Both the position numbers and the translations under genes were made by a program. A stretch of DNA of 64,000 nucleotides from NCBI GenBank assembly GCA_036172665.1, contig CM069877.1:10312501-10376500 (forward strand), given 5' to 3'. Under the pieces are notes generated by a model that saw only the letters and a list, made by a program, of their open reading frames with translations, did not search any database and was not told where the DNA came from. Below, one piece after another: positions 54,000 through 64,000 of this stretch. Within the stretch, counting starts at the first letter, position 1; every line of letters begins with the position of its first letter. This DNA is from Prosopocoilus inquinatus (taxonomy: Eukaryota > Arthropoda > Insecta > Coleoptera > Lucanidae).

Positions 54000-56340
54000 G
54001 CGAATGAAATTTTGACAGATGACGTTGAACAGAAACAAATGAACGCGAATCAGGAACAAACAGGGGGGGGGGGGGGGGCAAAGTACAGGAGATAAGACAA
54101 AGATTTAAAAAATTCAAGCAAGAAAGAATGCTCTAATAAATTAAACTTAATCAAAATATATTAATTATAAGAAAAAAAACAAATAAATGTAAAAGGGAAA
54201 GGAAGAAAAAATAAAAATGTATTGGAACAAAAAACAAAAGAAAAGTAACGCAAATAGTCAGGAGAACGGTATGAAACAAATGAGAGAATTTTTTTTAAAA
54301 CTAGGAAAAAAAAAGAACATATGAAAGCATATTGTTGTAAACCACGAGAATGGTTAAAAAAAAGCAAATGAAGGAAAGTTAAATAAAAAATAGGAATAAA
54401 GATAAAGGAAAGGAAATAAATGACAAGACATAAAAATGAAATTAAAAACGGAAATGGATTAAAAAAAGCAAATGAAATGTAAGAAGGAAGCAAAAAAACA
54501 ATTGAAATCATTAAAAAAAAGTATAGAGAAAAAAAAAACAAGTGAAACCAAATAGTTAGGAGAACGCCAGAAGTGAAAAAATGAAAACAAATTTACTAAA
54601 ACTAGGAAGAAAAAAAGAAACAAATGAAACTCGAATTAACTGAGATAATAAGACAAAAAAAAGAACACGTGAATGTATATTGGCGTCTACCATGAGAATG
54701 GTTGAAAAAAAAAAAACAAATGGAGGAAAGTTGAATTAAAATAAAGGAATAAAGCTAAAGGAAAGGAAACAAATGACAGTCGAATTAAACGAACGAGATA
54801 AAAAGGAGACGAAAATGAAATTATACAAAAATGAAAAGAAAAAAACAAATCAAAAGGTAAAAAAATGAGTGAGGGAAAATTGAATGAATGAATGAAAAAC
54901 GGTTATAGATTTTAAAAGAGAAACAAATGAAAATCGAATTTAATGACGTAAAGAGAAAGCGAAAAGTAAGTCACATGAAAATGAAAAAAAAAGAAGATAA
55001 ATAATCAGGAGATAATAAAAAAAACAAGTGAGAGAGAATTGAATAAATGAAAAACAGAATAGGATTATAAAAAGAAACAAATGAAAGTCGAATTTAATGA
55101 GATACAGCTAAAGCGTAAATGGAGTCGCTTAAAAATCAAATGAAAAAAAAAACCAATGAAAGCAGATTGTCAGAAAAATGGAAAAAACTAGTTAAAAACA
55201 GGAATCGAGCGAGAGAAGAAGAAAAAATGTGAAAATCGAAATAAATTAATAGGAAAAAAATACAAAATTATTTAAAAACTAACTGAAAAAAGAAACAAAA
55301 GAAAACAAAAGCAGATATGTATATTTGGGAAAATAGTAAAAAGAAACAAATGAAGGGAAACCTAATAATTCAAATGGGAACGTAGCTAAAAAAAACCACG
55401 TAGCTAAAAAAAAAAAACAAATGAAAATCGAATAAAGTGATATAAAAGGAAACCGAAAATGAAGTGATTTAAAAATGAAACAAAATAAAGAACAAATGAA
55501 AGCGGATAATCAGGAAACTGGAAAATAACAAGCGAAGGGAAATCGAATTAAAAATAAGAGTTTAACTAAAAAAAAAGTGAAAATCGAATAAAATGAATGA
55601 AAACAAAAGAAAACAAAATTGCTCGGCAATGAATCGAGGAAAAAAAACAGAAAAAAAGAAAGTCAGGAAAAAGGGAAAAAAATCGAAACATTACAAATTA
55701 GGAATAGAAAACAAAACAAAGCCAAGCAAATGAAATAAAAAAGGAAATGAAAATGGAAATCACTTAAAAATGAGATGAAAATAGAAACAAATGAAAGTCG
55801 GGCAAACGGAGAAAAAAAAACAGATGAAAGGAAAGCGAATTAAAAATGGGAACAGAGCTGAGGAAAGAAACAAATGAAAGTCGTAAAGTAAATGAATGGA
55901 AAACAAAAAGAAAATGAAATTGCTTAGAAAAAAAAACAAAACAGAACAAAAGCAGATAGTCAGCAAAACGGTAAACGAAGCAATTGAAGGAAAATCGAAA
56001 CGTTACAAATTAGGAATAGAAAACAAAACAAAACAAAACAAAATCGAAACAAATGAAATAAAAAGAAAATGAAAATGGAAATCACTTGAAAATAAATTGA
56101 GAGTGAAAAAGAAACAAATGAAAGGAAATTATCAGTGGAATTTTCATTCATGAAAATGCTAAAAAGACAAAACAAAAGAAAGCAATTGTCACGAGAACGG
56201 TGTAAGGGAAACGAATCGAAAATAGAAAGGAAATGAAAAAGAAAAAATTGGACGATATTTAAAAAAACGAAAAATGAGGTTACTTAAAAACGAATTTCTC
56301 AATAAGAGAGAGAAAGTGAAAGACTCAAGCACAGTGTCAC
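54000..56340. repeat. A-rich degenerate stretch with AAACAAATGAAAG motif
   Basis: AAGAAACAAATGAAAGTCGA, GGAAA..GAATTAAA and AAAATGAAATTGCTTAAAAA recur irregularly through the stretch after a (G)15 run at 54063-54078. On the minus strand these give Phe-rich frames that I do not support as genes. Confidence 0.65.
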
Positions 56341-56900
56341 CATGTATAAATCTTTTTTCTTTTTAAATAATTTACAGGCATTTTAATAGTCGTTCGAATA
56401 AAGATTGAACAACAAAAAAAAACACTAACATATCTCTTTAACATATTTACTTCAACTTACGGAAATTAAAAAAATATATATAAATATTTCACAGTTGATA
56501 AACCGCTGAGCTTATCAAGGTCAATAGTTCAAAAAAAATCTAAACATAATAATATGATTAATTATGTTGGTTGGTTATGATGGCTTAAGTACAGTAACAC
56601 CCTGTACTTAACCGGATCGTTTCTAAGCGTTGCTTAACTGACAAATATTTAAATTTTTTTTTATAAACATTTAAAAGTTCATAGAGCGCTCAGCCTATCA
56701 AGTTCAATAGTTATTTTGTTAAAAAAAAAAACAAACAAACAAGTATTTATTCATTAAAAACAAAACAATACACGATTATTACGGTTATTTTTATCTTCTG
56801 GAATGTAGTAGAAAGTTTTGCAATAACTTTACGTAACCCAAACAGACATGTGTAGTTATCTAATCATCTGGAGTGCGTTCGGCGCCAAAAATTCCAGGAA
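56341..56900. other. Non-coding stretch with weak internal similarity
   Basis: AAACCGCTGAGCTTATCAAG then GTCAATAGTT (about 56500) resembles AGAGCGCTCAGCCTATCAAG then TTCAATAGTT (about 56680). No gene is visible. Confidence 0.35.
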
Positions 56901-56904
56901 AGAA

Positions 56905-57570
56905 AAATTAAAGGCCGTATTCCACTGAGGCAGCACGCAGCAAGCGACCGATCAAGGCTTCCGAAGACACGATTCTTCCATTCTCGTTCGCAATTAATTA
57001 AGGGCCAGTTTCATAACGGAAAATTAAAGGCGACTTTAAGTTTAAAGCGGTTTCCATATGATAAAACAAACGTCTTAACTCTTACCGACGAAATTAACGA
57101 GCTGCCATAGCGATGTTTAAAAAAGGGAAAAAAAATAAAGGCTGTATTCCATTGAGGCGGCACGCAAGCAAGCGACCAATCAAGCTTTCCAAAAAGGCAC
57201 GATTCTTCCATTCTCGTTCGCAATTAATTAAGGGCCAGAGTTTCATAACGAAAAGTTAAAGGAGGCTTTAAATTTAAAGCCGCTTTCAGATGACAAAACA
57301 AACGTTTTAACTTTACCCACGAAATTAACGAGCTGTCACATCGACGCTTAAAAAAAGGGGGGAAAAAAATAAAGGCCGGATTCCATTGAGGCGGCACGCA
57401 GCAAGCGACCAATCAAGGGTTTCGTAATTAAGGGCCAGTTTCATAACGGAAAGTTAAAGGACATTTTAAGAAATTTAAAGCCGCTTTCAGACGGCAAAAT
57501 AAACGTCTTAACTTTATCCACGAAATTAACGAGCTCTCATGGCGACGTTTAAAAAAAAAGGAATTGTCCA
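56905..57570. repeat. Three-copy tandem repeat, unit about 230 bp
   Basis: AAAGGCCGTATTCCACTGAG, GCAGCACGCAGCAAGCGACC, AATTAATTAAGGGCCAGTTT, CATAACGGAAAATTAAAGG and ACGAAATTAACGAGCTG recur from about 56910, 57137 and 57371. Each unit contains TTAAGGGCCAGTTTCATAAC, an end sequence like that of the element at 57876-58022. Confidence 0.85.
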
Positions 57571-57875
57571 ATCGTGATCCTCAATCGCGATGAATAATAA
57601 ACATCGACGACGGATGCTAATTAAAAAAATATATATATTTCGAACTGATAAGATTTTGGGAGGCGGGAAATTCAATTTAAAGGTTATTTTAAAATTCGAG
57701 ACCGACACGAGGTGGCCTTGAAAAATAAATCGCTTTGTCTTAACAACCTAGCTTCTTCATAGCCCCAGTTTTTCCATCACAAGTTAACTTCAAACCTTCG
57801 GTTTATTGCTATGAGAACAATTGCTTTGTAAAACGAAAGTTAAAGTTAACTTACGGTTGAATAACTCGGTCTTAA

Positions 57876-58022
57876 GGCCGGTTTCATAATCGAACTGAAG
57901 GGGACTTTCAGATGAAAGTCACTGTCAGGTGTCGAAACTAATGCAAAGACGTATTTATTTACACATCAGAATGTGACTTTTAATTTAAAGTTGCTGCATT
58001 TAGTTCGATTATGAAACCGGCC
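57876..58022. mobile_element. 147-bp inverted-repeat element flanked by CTTAA
   Basis: GGCCGGTTTCATAATCGAAC faces GTTCGATTATGAAACCGGCC, a perfect 20-bp terminal repeat, with further internal pairing (GTGACTTT.. / ..AAAGTCAC). CTTAA stands on both sides (57871-57875, 58023-58027). TTAA-type targets are typical of piggyBac-derived MITEs; that assignment is an inference. Confidence 0.82.
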
Positions 58023-58249
58023 CTTAATGCTTATTTGCACTTTTCATTATTTCCTTGCCTCAATTGTGCCAATTCTTTATCAACAGAAACAGTTTGTTGC
58101 TGTAGGATCTACAATCTGACCTTATTTATCTTTAATATAAAAATACGACCAAAAAAAATTAAAAGTAAATGATTAATCAATAAATACATTCGAACCGCAT
58201 TGTTTTCTTTTTGAAACTCGGAGTTTTCCTTCTACCAATTCACGTGAGC

Positions 58250-60560
58250 CAATCGCCAGGACACGTTTTCAAATCGGCAGTATGCGACAAGCTGCCTCAG
58301 TGGAACCTCGCCCTTAAAATTTCACTCACTTGCATTTTTGGCACCGGATTCAGACCAGATTAGATTAACCAGCTACGCCTTTTCTCGTAGGATTATACTA
58401 GAGTTATTGCAAGGCCTTTTCCTTAGAGATAAAAATAAGAAAGTAAGAGTAAGAATGAATAAAATAACGGTTCTTAGATAAAATGTTAAATATCTTCAGA
58501 ACGGTTAGATCTGGACATAGTTTGTGGTATACAAAAAATATGCAGAATTTTGTGGCCGATCCGAATTTGACATCATATATGGAATGTTCTATTTGAAATA
58601 AAAAGGTTGCATCCAGCACCGCTCTTTTGATACACCCTGTAAAATGTAAAATGATCTTAATAAACAACTGCCACCGCATAGTGCTCTTCTGATTTTATTT
58701 CGCGTGGTCCAAATCGCTTGGGTCCCACATGCCAAACGCTGCCTCAGTGGAACCTCGCCCTAAAAATTTCATTCACTTGCATTTTTGGCACCGGATTCAC
58801 ACCAGATTAGATTAACCAGCTACGCCTTTTCTCGTAGGCTCGTAGAGTTTTTTAAATATTTATTTATTTATTCAACTATTATTTAAATATTATTTTTAAA
58901 TAAAATAACGGTTTTTAGATCAAATATTAAATATCTCCAGAACGGTTAGATCTGGTCATAGTTTGTGGTATACAAAAAATACGCAGAATTTTATGGCCGA
59001 ACCGAATTTGACATCATATATAGGACGTGCTATTTGAAATAAAAAGGTTGCATCCAGCACCGCTCTTATGATTCACCCTGTATAGATGAAAGTAATTTTA
59101 TATTGCAGACCTTTAAAATTCAAGACAAAAACGACTTGAAACTTTTTTTGTATCTCCTCTAGTTATCGAGATATAGTCCGATAACGCACTGTTCAGACAC
59201 TCTGTATAATCAGAGATGAATCCATTTAAGAGATTTATGGCGAAATGATCTTAATAAACAACTGCCAACGCATTGTGCTCTTTTGATTTTATTTCGCGCG
59301 GCCCAAATCGCTTGGGTCCCACATGCCAAACGCTGCCTCAGTGGAACCTCGCCCTTAAATTTTCACTCACTTGCATTTTTGGCACCGGATTCACACCAGA
59401 TTAGATTAACCAGCTACGCCTTTTCTCGTAGGCTCGTAGAGTTTTTTAAATATTTATTTATTTATTCAACTATTATTTAAATATTATTTTTAAATAAAAT
59501 ATCGGTTTTTAGATAAAATGTTAAATATCTCCAGAACGGTTAGATCTGGGCATAATTTGTGGTATACAAAAAATATGCAGAATTTTATGGGCGATCCGAA
59601 TTTGACATCATATATAGGAAGTGCTATTTGAAATAAAAAGGTTGCATCCAGCACCGCTCTTTTGATTCACCCTGTATAGATGAAAGTAATTTTATATTGC
59701 AGACCTTTAAAATTCAAGACAAAAACGACTTGAAACTTTTTTTGTATCTCCTCTAGTTATCGAGATATAGTCCGATAACGCACTGTTCAGACACTCTGTA
59801 TAATCAGAGATGAATCCATTTAAGAGATTTATGGCGAAATGATCTTAATAAACAACTGCCAACGCATTGTGCTCTTTTGATTTTATTTCGCGCGGCCCAA
59901 ATCGCTTGGGTCCCACATGCCAAACGCTGCCTCAGTGGAACCTCGCCCTTAAATTTTCACTCACTTGCATTTTTGGCACCGGATTCAGTTCAGATTAAAT
60001 TAACCAGCTACGCCTTTTCGCGTAGGCTTATACTACAGTTATTGCAAGGCCTTTTAAATATTTATTTATTTATTTAAATATTATTTTTAAATAAAATAAG
60101 GGTTTTTAGATAAAATGTTAAATATCTCCAGAACGGTTAGATCTGGGCATAATTTGTGGTATACAAAAAATATGCAGAATTTTATGGCCGATCCGAATTT
60201 GACATCATATATGGGACGTGCTATTTGAAATAAAAAGGTTGCATCCAGCACCGCACTTTTAATTCACCCTGTATAGATGAAAGTAATTTTATATTGCAGA
60301 CCTTTAAAATTCAAAACAAAGACGTCTTGAAACTTTTTTTGTATCTCCTCTAGTTATCGAGATATAGCCCGATAACGCACTGTTGAGTCACTCTGTATAA
60401 TCGAGACGCTCTGTGTAATCTCAGATGAATTACTTTGAGAGATTTATGGCGAAATGATCTTAATAAACAACTGCCAACGCATTATGCTCTTTTGATTTTA
60501 ATTCGCGTGGCCCAAATCGCTTGGGTCCCACATGCCAAACGCTGCCTCAGTGGAATCCGG
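58250..60560. repeat. Tandem repeat, unit about 594 bp, four copies
   Basis: Units start CTGCCTCAGTGGAACCTCGC at about 58291, 58739, 59333 and 59927, with a partial fifth at 60542. The body includes TTTTTGGCACCGGATTCA, TTAACCAGCTACGCCTTTTC, TCTCCAGAACGGTTAGATCT, GGTTGCATCCAGCACCGCTC, TTTTGATTCACCCTGTATAG and AACAACTGCCAACGCATTGT. The 58739 and 59333 units are nearly identical. The first unit is about 150 bp shorter, lacking the TATTGCAGACCTTTAAAATT part. Confidence 0.92.
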
Positions 60561-60809
60561 CCTTAACGACAAAACGCCGCAACTTCCCGTTATGAATGGA
60601 CGAGTGGAAAGTTTCGCGTTATCAGAACTACGCTAGTAGTTCTCCTGATAAGGAATTGTGTGTTTAATGCGACGACCGCCGACGGCTGAAATTCTGGAAC
60701 GTCCTTGAAGGGGGGGGGCAGGCACAAAGGCCGAATTATTTTCGCGCTGTTTAAAAAACGATAAAAATACAACGAAAAGCGGGCCGCCGGCTATTTTAAG
60801 AACGGTGAT

Positions 60810-62515
60810 TATTACTCAATGTTGCGCAAACCGTGACAACAAATTTCTTTAAAAAAAAAAATAAAACAAAAATTGGAACTCGCCCCCGGAAATGACTTTC
60901 GAAAAATGTGCGCAAATTCGCATCGAGCTATAATTAAAATTCTTTTTTTGTCCAGTTTCTCATTACATATTTTTTTTTTTTTTGAAAATAACAGGAATAG
61001 CCAAGGACGTAAATTATTTCGTAAAAGAGACCTATTTCCGAAAGTGTACAGCCGCGAGCATAAAAACCAGGACATTTAAAACTGAAAGCTGTAAGGAAGG
61101 CTCAATGTTGCGCAAACCGCGACAATAAAAAATTTAAAAAAATTAAACAAAAATTGGAACTCGCCCCCGGAAATGACTTTCGAAACATTTGCTTCGTTTC
61201 GAGTTACAATAATTAAAGTTGTTTTTGCTCAGTTTCTCATTTTTTTTAAATAATGGGAAGATCCAAGGACGTAAATTATTTCGTCAAAGAGACCTATTTC
61301 CGAAAGTGTACAGTCGCGAGCATAAAAAACAGGACGTTTAAAACTGAAAGCTGTAAGGAAGGCTCAATGTTGCGCAAACCGCGACAACAAAAAATTTTAA
61401 AAAATTAAACAAAAATTGGAACTCGCCCCCGGAAATGATTTTCGAAAAATTTGCTTCCTTTCGAGCCACAAAAATTAAAATTGCTTTTGCTCAGTTTCTC
61501 ATTTTTTTTTTTAATAATGGGAACAGCCAAGGACGTAAATTATTTCGTAAAAGAGACCTATTTCCGAAAGTGTACAGCCGCGAGCATAAAAAACAGGACA
61601 TTTAAAACTGAAAGCTGTAAGGAAGGCTCAATGTTGCGCAAACCGTGACAACAAAAAATAAGAAAAAATTAAATAAAAAATTTGAACTCGCCCCCGGAAA
61701 TGACTTTCGAAAAATTGGCTTCGTTTCGAACTACAAAAATTAAAATTGCTTTTGCTCAGTTAAAAATTAAATAAAAAATTTGAACTCGCCCCCGGAAATG
61801 ACTTTCGAAAAATTGGCTTCGTTTCGAACTACAAAAATTAAAATTGCTTTTGCTCAGTTTCTCATTTTTTTTTTTTTAAATAATGGGAACATCCAAGGAA
61901 GTAAATTATTTCGTAAAAGAGACTTATTTCCGAAAGTGTACAGCCGCGAGCATAAAAACCAGGACATTTAAAACTGAAAGCTGTAAGGAAGGCTCAATGT
62001 TGCGCAAACCGTGACAACAAAAAAAAAATTAATAAAAATTGGAACTCGTCCCCGGAAATGACTTTCGAAAAATTTGCTTCGTTTCTAGCTACAATAATTA
62101 AAATTGCTTTTACTCGGTTTCTCATTTTTTTTTTTTTTGAAATAATGGGAACATCCAAGGACGTAAATTATTTCGTAAAAGAGACCTATTTCCGAAAGTG
62201 TACAGTCGCGAGCATAAAAAACAGGACATTTGAAACTAAAAGCTGTAAGGAAGGATCAATGTTGCGCAAACCGTAACAACAAAAAATAAGAAAAAATTAA
62301 ATAAAAAATTTGAACTCGCCCCCGGAAATGACTTTCGAAAAAATTGCTTCGTTTCGAGCCACAATAATTAAAATTGCTTTTAGTCAGTTTCTCATTTTTT
62401 TTTTTATAATGGGACTCGCCAAGGACTTGAATTATTTCGTAAGAAGAGACCTTTCCGAAAATGTACAGTCGCGAGCAAAAAAGGCAGGACATTTAAAGCT
62501 AAAAGCTGTAAGCAA
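60810..62515. repeat. Tandem repeat, unit about 262-290 bp, six copies
   Basis: Units share CTCAATGTTGCGCAAACCGT, ACTCGCCCCCGGAAATGACT, TTCGAAAAATTTGCTTCGTT, TTTGCTCAGTTTCTCATTTT, CAAGGACGTAAATTATTTCG, AAAGAGACCTATTTCCGAAA and GTGTACAGCCGCGAGCATAA. GTTGCGCAAACCG occurs at about 60820, 61107, 61367, 61631, 61998 and 62260. The fourth unit has an internal 105-bp duplication. The KDVNYFVKETYFRKC-like frame seen in several units is not maintained and is not supported as protein. Confidence 0.92.
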
Positions 62516-63470
62516 GGTCCCGTTTTTAATTAATTTAATTAATACAGGGCGTCCTTCTTTTTTTGAGTCTGTCCTAAAGGCTACTTTTTTTACTTTCTTC
62601 GTGTGTATTGTTTCTTTTTTTGGAGCGTGGCATTTAAAACAAAAACCTTGATTATGATTACAATTGATTATTCTAAAACGATTTCGCCTTGGCAACTTAT
62701 GAAACGAAAGACGCAACCAAGTTCAAGGTCGCGACCCTTTTATTTAAATACTTCTGCATGCATATTAACGCGACCCATTCTCGAAAAAAGCGCCGACGAG
62801 GGCGGCAATTTAAATATAATAACAGGCCGCCTGCTATTATTATTATTATTATCATCTGCGTTTTGTTACGTAAACGGAGTCTTCTTCTTCACTATTATAA
62901 TAACAATAATTTATTTATCGTTTGTGTACATCGACGTGTTCTGGGTCGCATGGAAACTGTTGTCTGTCTGTTCCGTGACCTTCTTTTTCTTTCTTTTGCC
63001 TCCTCTCCCCTTCCCACCCCCCCCCCCTTCGAACCAACAAAAAGAAAATTGATTGACGTTTATCATCCATCAAATATGAATGAACACGTTTTAAGTTGCG
63101 CGCGGCATGGACTAAACCGGGCTACTAATAAAATATGCAGCAAAAAAAATCGCGTCAGCCTTGATTTAAAAAACCGTGTACGTAAGCGGTTAGGTAAGCG
63201 GGTTTCTGAGAAGCGCTTGGTACGAAGAAGAAAATCTGAAGTTCTTTTGAAAGCAGCAGACGGATTACGTTTTTCTCTTCGCGTGAAAAGTACGTCTCGG
63301 TTTTAAATTTTTGGACGACAGTGTGCTTTCTTTTTTTTTAAATTTTTTAAATAATTGATTTCTAAAGCGTTTCGCAATTTTTTATTACGCATTAACATCT
63401 GCACGATTGAATGAAAGCGCCAAGCTTTTTATTGATCTCTAATAATAATGACTGATTAATGAAAGCTCCA
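62516..63470. other. Non-coding stretch, no supported gene
   Basis: Two overlapping plus-strand frames (62603-63052 and 62689-63306) contain poly-Ile, poly-Leu and poly-Pro from ATTATTATT and CCCCC runs, and show no domain. ACAGGGCGTCCTTCTTTTTT near 62545 is another transposon-like end. I see nothing else. Confidence 0.35.
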
Positions 63471-64000
63471 TTTTGTACAGGGCGAATGAAAATAAGTAAC
63501 GTCTACGGCACGAGTTTTTACAACGGAAAATTTTAAATGGTTTAAATTGTATTAAATTTCATTTATTTTTCTGTCGTCATCATCTTAACAAGTGACGTCA
63601 TCGATCACTTTTTTTTAAACTGCACCATACATTTTTTTATTTGCGTATTTTTTCCTCTTTCAGGTCATGTAAAACAATGGAATCGTTCTGCACGTGCTTA
63701 AGTTACGATGAAATAACTGCACAATTGAATGCGCCAACCTCCTTTCGGTCTCTTAACAGAAAGTACTCATCTTTATACAGGGTGAATGAAAATAAGTAAC
63801 GTCGACGGCACGAGTTTTATAACAGAGAATTTTAAATGGCATTAATTTTATTAAATTTCATTTATTTTTCTGCTGTCATCATCTTAACAAGTGACGTCAT
63901 CGATCACTTTTTTTTTAAGCTGCACCATACATTTTTTTATTTGCGTATTTTTTCCTCTTTCAGGCCATGTAAAACAATAGAATCGTTCTGCACGTGCTTA
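63470..64000. repeat. Two-copy direct repeat, spacing 301 bp
   Basis: ACAGGG.GAATGAAAATAAGT, AACGTC.ACGGCACGAGTTTT, TTCATTTATTTTTCTG, CATCATCTTAACAAGTGACG, TCATCGATCACTTTTTTTT and TGTAAAACAAT.GAATCGTTC start at 63476 and 63777. The second copy runs off the window end. Both hold GTGACGTCATCGATCAC. Confidence 0.88.

Noticed and set aside
61451..62276. Repeated frame with KDVNYFVKETYFRKC-like peptide
   Set aside because: The frame is interrupted differently in each unit of the 262-290 bp tandem repeat and has no domain.
62603..63306. 149- and 205-codon overlapping plus-strand frames
   Set aside because: Homopolymer-like Ile, Leu and Pro runs, two frames open over the same DNA, no splice partners and no recognisable family.

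Overview
The window is eukaryotic and reads as insect nuclear DNA, most likely beetle; the order is inferred, not proven. It is AT-rich, its genes are split by GT/AG introns, and it is packed with tandem arrays, TA-flanked inverted-repeat elements ending in TACAGGGTG or CCGGGTG, and a dead non-LTR retrotransposon. Only two host protein genes are well supported. Both lie on the minus strand and together they give under 6% of the bases.

Gene 1 (11879-25992, minus) is a cyclic-nucleotide-gated channel subunit of the HCN/CNG/KCNH type. I could place nine coding exons: a short N-terminal exon, S1-S2, S3-S4, S5, pore-S6, C-linker and a two-exon cyclic-nucleotide-binding domain ending in a stop. It lacks the GYG selectivity filter and has few S4 charges. 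The phases of the S5 and pore exons do not match, so a small exon may be missing there. Gene 2 (40719-49494, minus) is an OSGIN-family flavoprotein of about 629 residues in four coding exons, with both Rossmann glycine motifs and an unusual low-complexity insert of about 180 residues.

Layout: 1-3.6 kb is a T-rich segment duplicated in tandem; 3.6-11 kb holds mixed repeats and a degenerate array; 11.9-26 kb is the channel gene, with introns holding a purine-rich array, hammerhead elements and a 144-bp satellite; 26-29.6 kb is T-rich then A-rich sequence; 29.6-34.2 kb has two copies of one repeat flanking a LINE, one copy carrying two further insertions; 34.2-40.5 kb is inverted-repeat elements and a T-rich array; 40.5-49.5 kb is OSGIN, with a 164-bp satellite in its first coding intron; 49.5-64 kb is non-coding, with a GC-rich island near 53 kb and several tandem arrays.

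The most unusual find is a family of very short elements (about 140-460 bp) that carry hammerhead-ribozyme cores (CUGANGA, helix II, GAAA, palindromic helix III, GUC or GUA) inside long palindromes. Two full copies and a related palindromic element are each bounded by perfect 12-bp direct repeats. In two of these cases a paralogous unfilled site lies in the same window. They look like non-autonomous hammerhead retroelements, perhaps derived from Penelope-like elements; no protein is encoded in them.
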